64,000 bases of DNA from Homalodisca vitripennis (taxonomy: Eukaryota > Arthropoda > Insecta > Hemiptera > Cicadellidae). The notes below the pieces were generated by a model, which saw only the letters and a list, made by a program, of their open reading frames with translations, was not told where the DNA came from and searched no databases. The position numbers were made by a program, and so were the translations under genes. Within the stretch, counting starts at the first letter, position 1, and each line of letters opens with the position of its first letter. Shown piece after piece: positions 45,503 to 59,400 of the stretch. Location: NCBI RefSeq assembly GCF_021130785.1, contig NC_060214.1, positions 1,887,001 through 1,951,000 on the forward strand. The letters are read 5' to 3'.

Positions 45503-48500
45503 CTAGGTCCGTCTGTAGTCAACAGAGATAAGTAACTGGGCACTCTCAATGCTTATGAGAATCAAAAACTCCTTGACAAAATGTTTTTTAAAAACCTCAA
45601 GAGAGGGAGAGTCGAACAGCTTGAAATTTCTAAAACTATTAGAATAATTTCGATATAAAAATGTGTGCTAGATAAAAACTGTTTGTTGTCGCAAATGATT
45701 TGTGTTGCTGAATAGTGTTAATTCCGACTATATTTGCATATCTTGTGTTATAAAAATGTGGGATTGTAGAAAAAATTGAGCGCCGAAATGTTTTGTAAAT
45801 ATGAATAAATAAGACTTTAATAAAAATTTTTTTAATTGGTAGAATTCCTGTTTCTTGAAACAATAAATCAGAGGGATATCGTCCTACACTTCGCAAAACC
45901 GGCTTTCAGAATAGATTTCTGAACTATATTTAAAACTTTTAATATGTGAAAGGAAAAGCACCCCCCCCCCCAAGCTAGAATGCCATATGAAAAAGGGATT
46001 GCACATAAACCAAAATAAACGATTTTAGTTTCATCAAAACTCAAAATGCTATTTAACTGCCTAAAAGCAAATATATACTTTCTTGCTTTATTTTTTAAGA
46101 ACTTAATGTGATCTATCCATTTCATTCGAGAATCAAACAACACACCCAAATATTTGTATGACGACACTTTCTCGATTTTATTACATCCATAGGCATTGTT
46201 ATAGTGACTATTACAATTATGAATAATTAAATCGTGTAAGTTGTAATCTGAATTTGACGTAAGAGAAAGGGGCATAAATTTAGTTTTTAGGATGTTAAGT
46301 GATAAAACATTTTGGTCCATCCATTTTTTAATTGTCATGAGGTCATTTAAAGATTTATTTTGAACATCCTGCCAAGATTTACCTTTGATATAATAATTAG
46401 CGTGTCGTCAGCAAAAAGAAATAGTTTACCATGAAATCTGCAGTTTTGAAATTTTGTTAATGTATATTAAAAATAATATAGGGCCCAGAGTGCTTCCTTG
46501 AACTACATCATAATCCACAGGAAAGCTCATCACCATTCACACACCGCAGACAGACACAAACCGCCGTCTGTCCGCAAGGTAGCTCCTAAACCATGCGAGA
46601 GCATTACCCGTTACACCTATAGCTGATAATTTGTAAATTAATTTGTTTCTATCTACACTATCAAATGCTTTCTTTAGGTCAAGGAAAATAAAAAAGCTCC
46701 TCATACCATCTGACAAAGTATGATAAATTTCTTTGTTTACATCAAAGAGAACGTCTGAAATGTTTTTATCAGCCCTAAACCCGTATTGACACTCCGCTAA
46801 AATACGGTTGTGTTGAAGGTAATTTACAAACTGCTCTTTGACGATTCTCTCCAGCACCTTAGAGAACACACTTAACAAAGAAATGGGATGATAGTTATTT
46901 TTCTCCGTAAATGTGCTAGCCTTGTGAAGTGGGATTACTTTAGCTAACTTAAAACTATCAGGAAATATACCGTACGCCAAGCTAAGATTTAAAATATGTA
47001 GAAAAGGTTTAGAGAGAAAATATGAATATTATCTTTGAGTGCAGAAGCTGTGACGTCGTCATAACCAGGAGCGGACCCGCCACGTAGTGCAGTAATAGGT
47101 CCAGTTCAGTGACAGTCCGAAGCCGTGAACAGTGAGTCTCGCCCGTAATCTGCATCATCGATAATTAATGCACCCCCGGTGTTAATTGAACTTGCCAAGT
47201 TATGTCCAACGCTAGCAAAAAAAACATGTTGAAATCGTTAGCGAACTTCTTTACATACACCGTGAGTAACACTTGGTACATTAGGCAGATACCTTTCTAC
47301 CGGAAATAAACCCTTATTACTTTTTTTTACCTGCCAATTCGTTAATTAAAGTCCAAAACAATTTAGGATTATTTTTGATATTCGTTTAATTTAGCCCTGT
47401 AGTAAATACGCTTAGACGTTTTGATAGAATTGGCAATAAAATTGCCTTAACGTTCGATAATTATTTTTAAGAATTATATTAAAAGGCTGTTTTTTTAATT
47501 TTTTTGCTCAATTTATCTCTATCGCGAATTAATTTGATCAGATCATTTGTAATCCAAGGCTTAAGCCTCTTGAATCTAGATGACTTTTTAATTGGTTTTC
47601 TAGAATTATCGATCGCTTGGCCTACCATTTTACAAAAATTCGTATGCAGAACCGTTTACATTTTCGTTCTGAAAAATCGTCTTCCAGTCAATATGAGCAA
47701 GATTACGGGACAAGAGTGCAGAGTCTATAATCGTCTGTGAAGCTGTATTTGTCATAACCGATGGTGCTGTAACGGGAAAAGTAATGGTAAGACCAGTGCT
47801 ATAGTGATCAGTAATCTCAGTCTGTAACACCACAGCTGCCTGTACGTTGTTCATGTCGTTATATCGTATAATAAAGTGATCCAGGCATGACTTTCTAGAT
47901 TTTGTTAACCCTTGTTGGTTTATCTATACAATGAATAAGACCAGCACCTACTATACAGTTCAAGTATCTGTCAGTATAAGGGGAGTTGGTTTCAAGCAAG
48001 TCAAAGTTGAAATCTCCAGCTAAGATAATTATTTCGTCCTTATTCAAACTGTCAAAATAATGTTCTAAAGAATCCAAAAAAAGTTGAATGTCGCAGTCAA
48101 ACGTACGGTAGAGAGCCACGAGACAAAATGTTTTATGACAAAAATTAAAGTAGAGTTTTATGCCGTACGTGTCACTTATAGAAATCTGTGATGCAGTAAC
48201 TGATAACCGGTTATTGTAGTAAACAACTACACCATCAGCCTTGTTACGCTGCTTATCAGTAAGTACAAAGTCAAACCCGTCAATGGTTCCACCCCTCCTC
48301 ACCCCCCCACAACCAACACTCTGTCAATATTATTATATCTAGCGAAGGAAGATCATTTAAATAAATCAAAAGTTCGTCAAAGTTTTTTGAAATACTTCTT
48401 ATATTGCAATGGAATATTTTAAGTTTATCAACAGAATTACTACTAAAAAAAAATCTTTGTACTCAAAATATGATTTTAGTTCTAAACAATCGTTGTGGAA

Positions 48501-48530
48501 AAACAAAGAGTTGTCATCATTCTCACCCAT
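45503..48530 (-). pseudogene. LINE ORF2: AP-like endonuclease and reverse transcriptase
   Basis: The protein would nick the target and reverse-transcribe the element RNA. I take the start as the ATG at 48530 (MGENDDNSLFFHNDC), just downstream of the AT-rich insert. Endonuclease: KLKIFHCNIRSISKNFDELL and IIILTECWLW (48460-48310), then HKTFCLVALYRTFDCD and the catalytic LAGDFNFDLLE (47895-48302). RT: KVIPLHKASTFTEKNNYHPI (usual NNYRPI), FRADKNISDV, motif A FIFLDLKKAFDSVDR (46537-46980), motif B VQGSTLGP, and motif C LFLFADDTLII, whose FADD codons at 46404-46415 are intact. Then YKYLGVLFDSRMKWIDHIKF (45868-46338), YNTRYANI (45639-45896) and a C-terminus ending at the stop at 45503. There are many frameshifts. 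An 11-C run at 45961-45971 sits in the WGGGC segment. Confidence 0.88.
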
Positions 48531-48567
48531 TTATGCCGTTCAAGCCCAATCACCCACCCGGGCCGGT

Positions 48568-49635
48568 CTAAATATTTGAAAGTAATAAAAGTATATTTTA
48601 TAAATGCGTATACGTACCCTGGCATACACAGAAGTTTAATTAGCACTTAAATATTGCATATAATATGTTACTTATTTTTACTTCAGTAAGATGCATTTAT
48701 ATAAATCCATATTAATACAATGTAATTACATTAAAATGGCTATTTTCAGTAGACGATTTAAAAAGATTGCATAATTATTACATTTTAAAGTCTTTCAAAT
48801 TTAAAGATTGCAGTCTTACATAGACAAATTTAGAAGTTTGTGAATTCTGAACATTAAGTTTTTATAATAAAATAGTTTCTGGTTAAATAATAAAGATATT
48901 AAATAGTGGAAAGACAGACTAAATAAAGACATCTGTGTACATAAATTAAATAGTACTAAATGTATTTAACTATATAATATTAAAACTTAATTTCTTACAC
49001 CTAGGCCTATGATGCGTATACCATAATAAACATAATAAGTATAATAAAACAAGCGTATGCTTGTATAAGTTGCTGACAATTTATTATCAAAAACAGACAA
49101 TGCAAATATAACAATACTAAAATAATTGAATTTATTTTTTCAATGTTTTACTCACTTAAAGAAAAAAATATTGCAAATATGTAATTTAGAAAATATTTAA
49201 TTGATTAGTAATAAATAGGTAGTTATATTCTGAATTTATAATCCGAAAAAATACTGATATTAAATTTTACATGAAAAGAAAATTGTATATAAAATTTGAG
49301 CCTCTCTTACCTATTAGTAACTTGACTTTCTCATAGAAATTAAAATACAAAACCATACACCAAACTAATAATAACTAATTACATCAATCTCATTGTCATA
49401 CTTAACTTATCATTTCCTCGTACAATAACCTATCGAGAGAAAAATGAAATATTATTTTCTCTAATAAAGAAAGTGTATTGTAAAATTATAAATGTAGTTT
49501 TAGATTACATAAATACAATACAAATGAAAATTAAAAGTATCTTCTTTATGACATAAAAAGTGAATAAAAACAAAAGAAAAAGCCTGATTATTATGCTAAC
49601 GAAAGAAAAACAATTTTATAGGCTTATAAACTTAC
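48568..49635 (-). other. AT-rich intervening sequence between LINE ORF1 and ORF2, intron-like ends
   Basis: This 1068-bp block is much more AT-rich than the flanking LINE coding DNA and has no coding signal. On the minus strand it begins GTAAGT (49635-49630), directly after CATTACATAA, and ends TTTCAAATATTTAG (AG at 48569-48568), directly before ACCGGCCCGGGTGGGTGATT. Those are acceptable splice donor and acceptor sequences. It could be an intron captured by the element or created by insertion, or a later insertion whose own ends are unrecognised. No target duplication or TIR is obvious. Confidence 0.4.
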
Positions 49636-49667
49636 TTATGTAATGCGGACCACAGAGGAAAGTTATC

Positions 49668-50601
49668 TCTTGTCAAACCTGTCGAGATCCTACATCATGG
49701 TGACGCGAACAGCCTCAGCACCCTCAGCAGCCTTGATGACGACCTTTCCGTTGAAAAATCCGGCTAGGACGACCTTCCCCCTCTCGCTTAAGCCGGTGAG
49801 CCTTCCCCAGAGAAGCGCTTTATTGTGAGGTGTCAGGTGGTCGTTCACGTATACATTACTCCGTGTGAGAGATGGGTGGATTTCCGCGGCGTTTAAATTC
49901 TTCTTCGTCCTCGCTGCCCTCAGCCAGTCCTCCTTGACGCGTCTGGAGACGAACTGCACAATAATCGGCGGATGTACATGCCTTCTCGTGGAGTAAGCTC
50001 GCAGCCGATGAGCGATCGATATGTCCTCCATCCTGAACTCAAGTCCAAGCGACCCGGCAATGTGCTGGAGACAGTCGACAATATTTTCATCGTCAGTCTT
50101 TGGCAGACCGACTATCTCCACATTAGCAGATCGAGAGTGCGGTTCGGTATCGTGCAGTCGCTGTTGCAAGTCCCGCACCTCGCCAGCCAACGCGTCATTA
50201 GCATGCTCCAGCCTGCTGCAGCGCTCCTGTAGTTTTTCCTGTTCACCCTCCAGCTTAATCACACAATCGCGCATACCTTTTATTTTCGTCTTGCACAGCA
50301 CTAACTGATGACAAACACTACATTAAAGTTGCCTTCTATATCGATTTTTAGGGCCCGAATAGCTTCTAAAATAGAAATTTTTGTCTTCGAGGTCCTCACT
50401 ACTGCGAACTGAAGCATTCGATTTAGATTTCCTCAACATATGAATCACACTTCAAGGTTTTATTTTTTAGATTTAGTGAAACTTTGGGTCGATCCTGCAC
50501 GCGTGCACGTGGCATGAAAAACTATGCCTACAGTCGACGCACTTGGCTACTATATCACTCTCGACGAAGACTTTGTTACACTTTTTACAGTTATCGGCCA
50601 T
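49668..50601 (-). pseudogene. LINE ORF1: zinc-finger, coiled-coil RNA-binding protein
   Basis: A nucleic-acid-binding partner of ORF2. The start ATG at 50601 opens a PHD-like zinc finger: Cys pairs at residues 5/8 and 21/24, then further Cys and His before ACRIDP. That frame ends soon after and a gap of shifted frames follows. The main part (49690-50301) has a coiled coil (about residues 10-52, LEGEQEKLQERCSRLEHAND), then SANVEIVGLPKTDDENIVDC and IVQFVSRRVKEDWLRAARTK, which resemble the RRM-like and C-terminal domains of L1/CR1-type ORF1. It ends with NVYVNDHLTPHNKALLWGRL and KVVLAGFFNGKVVIKAAEGA. An early TAG truncates the last residues (DLDRFDKR then TAA at about 49668). G+C is well above the surroundings. 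Confidence 0.8.
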
Positions 50602-50865
50602 GATAACAAACTATTAAAATTAAAAAATATATATATATTTAAAATGTTGATATAATACAATTTAATAACTGTACCAGTCAGGCCGCACACTCAGACCCTA
50701 CCGGACAGGTAACGACACGGTTCAGGCAATCGGAGAGATAAGGACACGACTGCTCTCATCGACGATCTGATAACAACTGTAGTTATACAATAGTTATACA
50801 ATATCTTATGGGAACTTGATGCTTATTTATAATTATTTTTAAATAAACTACATTCAAAATAGGGG

Positions 50866-53800
50866 GTTTTATGTTAGGTTTTAATTGGTCTAAATGTTAA
50901 GTATTGAAAAAAGTAGTGTATCCTTTCTACTACTACTCAATTTTTGAGAGGGTTTTACATCAATTTTTTCTCTCTCATTGATTAAAACTTTGTTATTAGG
51001 TCGGACTGGTAATAGTTTTTGGTGTAGATTTCTAGTATTAGTTTATTATTACAATTAAGGCTTCAAAATGTACCAAAAATCTTAAGTCATATACGAAAAT
51101 GTACATTTTAGAAGCACCATGATTAGAAGCTAGTAAGCTTTCAACACGATTGCTACCGCAAATTTAATGAACGTTAGGATCTCGATATATAAAGCAAATT
51201 CGTTCGCTGCAAATAAATAATTCAAGTGTGAAAAAAGAAGTGGCAGTGCGATTTCTAAATGTTCAGTTCACTCAATCATTCCTGATATTATTCTTGTCGG
51301 TCCTCTCCCACGCCCATAATTCCCTACTTAAATTCCATATTCCTCGGAATATCACGCAAAACAATGCCCACATCATAATCTGTTTACGTATTCACAATAT
51401 TAACGATCAAACTGTTTGTAATGTTGGCCTTTCCTGTGCTACATTTCCTCTCAATGGTAATGTTAAAATTCCTAATGTCATCAAATTTACAAATGAAAAC
51501 ATTTATTTAAATGGTTCCTAATTTATTTTCCTTCATATATATGGATTTAATATACTTGTAATATTATGTTTAAATACAATATTCGAACAGGGAGTTTCAA
51601 TAAACACCGTATGATTATATTGCTTTATACAAAAAATATACCGTACGACCAAGATGTTTATTTCTTCATCATGAATAGGTTATCTTCGTTACAGGGCTAT
51701 GATCTTATTTACAAAACATTTGTAATGATCAATCATACATTAGTACGTTACACATACATTAATCATTTGTAATGATTAGTTGTAATCAGTACAGCTTCTA
51801 GTGTCACTATGTTATATTCAAGCTCTTATGCCATTTTCTATTAACTGATGATTATGCATTTTTGTACTTGATAATGGATTATTCTTTACCTATAATAAAT
51901 CAATAAATCCCCGTTAAATAACAAATATTATCAATGTATTGGATGCTAGACTTTGTGCGAAATGATAGAATTTGCCCTCCGAATCTTCAATTACCAAACG
52001 AATTCTTCTCATTTGCATTTTATAATTACCATCGGAGAGAAGATTAATTAACCGCACCTGACGTTTAATTTACTGTTACTGAAATAAAAATGCCTGTGAT
52101 TTATTATTTCGTACCAACAGTAAAATAACATATTAACTAAAATGGTTATTTGGTTACTTTAAACCAATGAAAATGTGTTAATTACAGCATACCTGATTTT
52201 CCATACAATGGGAAAATATCATTAAAGGCCGGAAAAATTGTTTACTGAACAAACATTCCTGGAACGTGATATTTAATTTAACTGATTCCTTTGGTATATT
52301 TATTTGATTTTGTTATTGAATTTAAAACAACTTGTCTTCGAGGGAAGCGTAATCCAATGTAACGAAAAAAAAATTTTCCGAACTTAGTAACTTTCCGCTC
52401 TCCCTGTCAGCTTAAAACATGCTAGCTAAGCAGCTGTATTTTATAGCTTTATAACTCTTCAATAATAAAAGAATTTGTTGCCTGGTCCAACTTGTGTATG
52501 GATTATTCCTAATCTACAAATTTTGCCATCTTTGTGAAATGTTTCAAAATGTTGTACATTGAAGAATATTATATGATTATTATTTTTTTATATTAGGTGA
52601 TTGCAAATCTATTTAAGGCGTATATGTGCATTAGCAGCTAGATTTCGGGAAGGGTGCCAAGGGGCGGAAACTGGCAAAAGATCTAGCAACGGATAGTTGC
52701 TCCCGGAGAACGAGAGGTCTGAGACCAAGAGTTATGAAATGGCCGGGATCAGCCACATTCCAACTGCCTGAAGCCATAAACTTGCAAGAAACCGAGCCGG
52801 AAACTGCCAATCACAGACCGAGAATTTGGAGCATTCGACAGCTGCGTGAGCAGCAGTAGTCAGACTAGCGGTGGTCACTGATTATGAGGAACTCCCACGT
52901 TAAGGGAGCTCAGGGCTGGATAATTATGTGACTGAGCGTAAGAATGTCTCATTCACAGTGAAGTTTAGTTTCATATATATCAAGTAATCCAAACTTTCTC
53001 GTCTTTTTTAATGCTGATATGTTGACCAATCACAGTCCCAGATTTCCAGCATTCGACAGCTTCGTGAACAGCAGTAGTCTGAACTAGCGGTAGTCTCTGA
53101 CTATGAGGAACTGCCTCGTGAAGAGAGCTCAGGGCTGGATAATTATGTGACAGAGTGTAAAAATGTTTCATTCAGAGTGAACGTTGGTTTTAATAGATAT
53201 CAAGTAACCTAAACTTGCACGTCTTTTTAATGCTGATCTGTCGACCAATCCCAGACCCATAATTTCCTGCATTCGACCGCTCGTGAGCAGCAGTAGTCTG
53301 AACTAGCAGTAGTCACTGTTTTTGAGGAACTGCCACGTGAAGGGAGCTTAGGGCTGGATAATTATGTGACTGAGCGTAAGAATGTCTCATTCACAGTTAA
53401 CGTTGATTTCATATTTATCAAGTAACCTAAACTTTCACGTGTTTTTGAATGCTGATTTGTTGACCAGTCACAAGATATTATTGGTTTCTCCTTAAACCTT
53501 TAATAGCAAAACGGACATTACTGGTTCAGTCAGTATAAGTTTAACATCTTTACATCCTCTTTAAAAAATGGCCCTTCATGGCAAGGTAAAATATCTAAAA
53601 CCCTTAATAATGTAAGCAATATTCCAAATTTTTCAATCGGAAAATCTAAGATGAGAAAATACGGGTAACATGAGATAAGGACCTGAACATCTTGCACTGA
53701 TGTATAAATTGATTGTGATATTTCCATCTACAATGGAAGCTAAATAGGGCTTGATAGGTCCTGTCTCATTTTTATTTACAAAAGCAAAAATTACAACTCA

Positions 53801-56462
53801 TGTGAGGCTTTGGCGAAAACTTAAATGTCATTCACTAAATAATTTTTGATTTATACTTAAAGCTTTACCAAAATACTGGCTGTGATGGATATCTCACCAT
53901 ACAAAAGATGTATGTTATGCTTTGGTAAATTAAGTTAAAACTAATCTTGAGTGTAAATACCGTTTGCGCTAAAAAATGATAGTTTATAAATAAAAATAAT
54001 AATTATTATTAATAATAATGGAAATAATGTTTCATTAAGTTATTTATTTCTATATGTACTCTTTTGTACATCGTACGCTGTTTCACACTGTAAAAATATT
54101 TCAGCATAATTGCATAATATATCAATATTGCCGAATATATTGACTGAGCGGTAGTAAAGCCTATCGCTTGACGGGTTACAATTTGTTTTTTCTGTCCACA
54201 CGACATATCTAAGCTAACCTATAGGCTTTAAGTTTTTCATCAAATTTAATTTATCAAAACCTAGTTCGATTATGGTACATTTCTTTTCATGGCATTTAGC
54301 TTTGCGTCAGAAAACATTTTAAAAATTTTATGATGGGTCATCATGGTGACGATAAAATCGCAGTATAATTACATTTGTAAGCAAAGTGAGTAAAATCATA
54401 TAACGTTTTTAATATGTCAAGTAAACACATAAAGGCAAACTTTGTGCAAATAAATTGTTTACTCAATTGTTAAACTAAGTTAATAATTAAGTTAAAATAA
54501 ACAACAAATTGAGTTCAATGTTAGTCTGACATTTTTAACTAAAAGAAGACTTTAGAAACGTTAAACTTTTTTGTTTTTGGTAGCAAGCAGAGCAACAGAT
54601 CAACTCACTATATTGTAACAACTTTGATAATAACAAACATATCTCCTCACCGTATTATATAAATTGTTGCTTGAGTTAAACCCGAAAGTAAAGGATTTGA
54701 GTAAACAATTTTTAATCGGTTTTACAAATACACACACAAAATATTCAAACAAATACTAAACACGTTTTATTGGTTAAGATTTAACTTAGATTTAATCATG
54801 TGCTGTGCGGTTTCAAACGAACAACCTGTAAGTGTAAACAACACTACATTAAGGCTCTTGTTAAATGTAATCATAATCCCAGGTTTAACGAAGAGAAAAT
54901 GGCCAAAAAAAAGAGTGTTGTGAAACAATGCAGTTAATTAGGGAGACTGCAAACTCTCTGATTTATTAACAGCTTCCCCTCGAGGCAAGACTTATAAACG
55001 TGGCAATTTGGCACAAAGAGATTCTTTTGTTCACTACCATAACAAAGCTAAGATGGTCGTGCCTTGTTTCAATATAAATATGAAGTACCACTTTACAAAG
55101 TACTATATTACTACGTACACTCGATACAGTCAATGTTAGTTCTTTCTAATACACAAATGTAGATAATAAATAAGTTAATATAATCTTTCTTTATTTCTAA
55201 CCAACCCTTATACTGATAAACTAAGTCTGGACAAATTCGTAAAATAATCCTTAATTTTGAACAAATTCATATTTCAAGAAAACTATTTAACATTTATCAA
55301 ACTAAACCTTATATTAAAATAGTAAGTATAGAGTAATTATTATATTTATCCCTGTCATAATCAAATTATTATTTCAAGAAATTCCCAATATTCATTAAGC
55401 TAAAACCTTATGCAGACAAAAATTCATGAGATATGTGACATGAGATATGTGTGTCATTTATCGTTATTTTTAGAACTAACTACGAAATGCGGTCGAGTTG
55501 CATACAAAGGCATAACGACCGTATATTATCTCAAGGATGCTTAGAAACATAACGCCATCCAAGTGAAGACGTGAGATGTGCCTCTCTAGGATCTTGAATT
55601 TGTTCTGTAAGATGACGTGGAGTGTAAATATGGCGCAATATATTATAATTGGTGGCATGAAACTCTATAGATATATTGCCTTCAATGTTAAACCATAAAG
55701 AAATAAATCACTTTCAGAGTAATTAAATTAATTATAAACTATATTCATTAGGATAATAGTTGACTTTAAGATCCTCCATGAATGTCCAAATTCTAAACTC
55801 CGTGCAATTATCTTTATTAAGAGACAATGTGTAACATAGAACCTGTAAGACGAGTTATATGAAGGAATGGACAGTTTACGGTTTCAATACACTGATACTG
55901 GGAATTATGAATGTTTTTTGACATGTTAAAAGAGCTAATTTAATAAAATATACGTGTTTTGGTCAGCATTTGTATTGAGACAAAACTGGGTGTACTTAAA
56001 CCTATTCAAGAGAAGAAGAATATATTTTTTAATGTGTGTATAATCTAAACCTTACTTTTCCGACTAAGTCATTCTGTTCGGTCATTTTTATTTCGGGATT
56101 GATATGGATAACTAATATTAATTTTTATAAATTCGTCTGAAAGACTACGATTTCGAAAGTATCGTGTGGATCTTATTCACTTCGTGAAGTCTCTACTAAA
56201 AGCATACACACTTACACTTACGTGATAACGCAAAATAAGCGTACTCCAAGTTATTTAATAAAGTATACAAACAAATTAATTAAACCCACCAAAATAATCA
56301 TACTACCTGTAGAATACCTCCTTGGAGTGAAAGTATATTTCATACCACACTGTAAATTTAAACACTGAGGATGCATTAAGTACTTATTTTAGGCAAATTT
56401 TTACAAAGTTGGTAATACAACAGGGATTTAATATTTGTTAAATGTACTGCATTAAAATACTT
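50866..56462 (+). repeat. Segmental duplication, copy B
   Basis: Collinear with 25423-34585, from GTTTTATGTTAGGTTTTAAT to AATGTACTGCATTAAAATAC. It lacks the transposon, has a single 125-bp unit at 55487-55600, and lacks a 204-bp block at about 54505. It keeps the 220-bp triplication (52831, 53049, 53269). The frame matching 27149-27379 of copy A has lost its ATG (AAG) and gained an indel here, so it is not a conserved gene. Other short frames in this copy are likewise unsupported. Confidence 0.93.
52805..53475 (+). repeat. 220-bp tandem triplication inside copy B
   Basis: Unit starts at 52831, 53049 and 53269; counterpart of 27303-27975. Spacings of 218 and 220 bp reflect small deletions. 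Confidence 0.9.
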
Positions 56463-59400
56463 TTCCCTTTTTAAATTCTACAAATCTACAGGTGTTTAGA
56501 CGATGTAACTACGTAGAGCGTTTTAAACAAGTCAGGTTTTGTAAACACTACATTTTTTTCTAAATAGAATTGTAACATGGCTCAAAATGTTTTGTAAATG
56601 TAAAAGCTCATAATTTTACTGTTATGATCAAAAACTGTGAAAGGAGAGAGAAAATGTTCGAAAAACAATACGTATGGTCGGCACATCGATCTATTAGGAG
56701 TTTTGTAGCTCTCAGGGCAGAAAAAACACAATAATGGAGGATTTGTTTGCAATGAGTTAAATTGGTTGCTAAGTTTATTTGTAAATTAACTCTGTACATT
56801 TTGATGCTTTGTTTCTGTATATATTTAACTATTAGTGACTCTATCTTAAAAGTTTTAAGATATAAAAGTTAAAAATCATGAGAAGTAAACTTTTTGCAGT
56901 AGACTGCCTTTTTTCTGAAACTGCATTTTGTGTACGGTTTTTAACATTTGATACAATGAATTAAACCAAAGATATAATTATTACGTATGAAAAATTTGAA
57001 TACTTAATATATTCGTAAGTAAATAATTTATTTTGGAATTACTAATAATTTTGAAACCATCCTGTCTTTATGTGGTATTTAATATTAACTATGTTCAAAT
57101 TATAATTATTATGTTAGAAACAGAGAATATGCATAAAATATTTTAAAGAGCACAATATCTTGTTAAAAATTCTTGTTTTTTACACACTATAAATAACTAT
57201 GTATTGTTGATGTGAAATGGACCAGAGTATTACAGTTGAGGTGCGGGGCTGTAGAGTTTCCCAACACAGGTTTCGAACTAGCGACCGTCGCCCTACACAT
57301 GTGAGCCCAGGGTTATCAACAAACTATCTAACATACTCAAGGTTATAGCTTCTCCCAAAACTTGTACCTCTTGTTATGTTAGTACTGGTTGTAATTGTTG
57401 TAAATAATGATTGAACTTAAAACGTGTTACGGATGGATATCTTACTGCCTGAGGCATGACGAATATGAGGATAAACTCGGTTATTCCTCTCATTGTTAGC
57501 ACTATTTGTTTCAATCCTCTTTGTCTTTAATGACAATCTAAAGACATAGCAATGATTCTTCTTTAAAATTTCTCAACCTCTGTTTTTAGACTCAATGACC
57601 ACTTGATTAAATGAGTCTTTCATATAATTTATTCAGACGCTTGGCATGCAATGTAAAATTGTTATACAAGAATAAAACTATTCTTTGTTTAAAGTTTTTT
57701 ATTGACAATAGAAGTTTTAAAAGGATAGAATGACTACGGACATTTACATTGCTAATTGTTACAAAAATATATAACACTTTATTTTGAGGATTGAAATCAA
57801 CCTATTCTTTAAGTGTGATACATAAATTTAATACGTGCAGTAACGGACTGCATCTCATCATTATAAAATAATAATTATTATTATTATGCTCTTGCATCTG
57901 CAGTTTGAACTATTTTAAATCCATGATAAATACAAATGGCTACCATCTTCAATGTTTTTTGACTGATAGTGGGTAATGAACCTTTGTTAGTCATCATAAG
58001 AATTATTTTCCTTCATTTTTGAATGGGTTAAGAATCACGACAATAATGTTTGAGTCCATTCTCATTACTATCATTTTTAAATATAAGTTACTGTAACTCT
58101 TGTTACGGACGCTATGACAAAAAAAACTCACCTCACGTTAAAAATTGGATTAAAATACAATGTAAATGATCCAGAAATCCTAAACCCTACTCGATATTAG
58201 TGTTATGCCTGCAGCAGAAGCACGATTATTCCGTCTTGATACCTTTTCCAGCAGCCATCATGAAAACTTAAGAGTTATACACTAATATAATTATACATCT
58301 TATTTGAAAGATATAAAAGCTGGTGATAAACCATTTATTGTTGTTCTCTGCTTATTAGAGCTTTTGCTTTTTAATAATTAAATTTATAAACGAACGTCAT
58401 ATTAAAATTTCTGTTGATTGAACTTTGCTAGCAAACCTAATCAAGCCAAGCATATTTCTGATTTACTATTGGGATTAGTTTGATACTAAATTATTGTGTT
58501 AGTTTAGTGTTCGAAATTCCATACATAATGTTATTTTGCATCTCAGAATATTCTACACGTATTTACAATGTTAACTACTTTTATGGACGTTTACATTTTC
58601 AGGTAATTGTAAAAGCTTGTTTATATTAAAATCAATGCCAAGCTAAAAATACCAGAGTATTAGGTTTTTACTGAATAATATATAAGTTTTTAATAAAACA
58701 AAATTAAGAGAGAAACCCTTATAACTGTAAGATATTCATGACACTCTTACATAAGGTTTTATGTTGCTAGGCTATATTTCACTACCAGGTATGTTCGCCT
58801 TGATGGAGGAAGGAATATCAAATATTCAGAACCATCTTCGCACAATAGGTGGTGTTTTCAGCCTGCTGGTTACGGGTTATATTGTCCTTATAAAAATTTA
58901 CCTTGTTCCGTATAGAATAAGATGTTAGCATTGTTTATTTTAATAGCTTTGCCATTTGTTATATTATTATTTACCAGTATGAATCCCTTAATTATGACTG
59001 CATTATTACTTTTCGTTATAAGTGAAATTTGTATAAGAAGACTTAGTTTAAATATTTAAGCAAAAAGGGAATTTCAACTTTAATGTGTTTTAACATTGAA
59101 GCCTAACATATATTTAACATATCTCAAAATTCGTGTTGTTTTTACCTGACCACCTAAGAACATGAGCTCGTATAGTCTTACCAATAAAGTGACTAGAAGT
59201 TTCAAATGGAATGTACTTTAAATATGGAAAATCACCATTGAATGAAAGAAAACAGTTTTGAAGAGGAAGATAGAATGAGGATAGGGTTCAAGAAATACAA
59301 TTTTCAGAATTGTGAGAAGTTTGTGACTGGAAAGTACTTCTTGTGTCAGTGAATACACAGTATCTGTATTCTGAGTCTGAAGCCGAAAAGATTAGGAAGA

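Larger units (their letters stand above)
45020..50775 (-). mobile_element. Nearly full-length LINE (CR1/Jockey-type) with ORF1 and ORF2, decayed
   Basis: A minus-strand element. It has a 5' UTR from about 50775 to 50602, G+C-richer with ACCTGTCCGGTAGGGTCTGA. ORF1 follows (50601-49668), then a 1.07-kb AT-rich insert (49635-48568), ORF2 (48530-45503), a 3' UTR with GGCCATTAAGGCCCATGTAG, and a 3' tail of A-run plus (TA)n/(TACA)n at 45020-45120. Microsatellite-like tails are usual for CR1-type elements. Frameshifts are frequent in both ORFs. The 5' end lies about 90 bp from the start of copy B. Confidence 0.82.
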
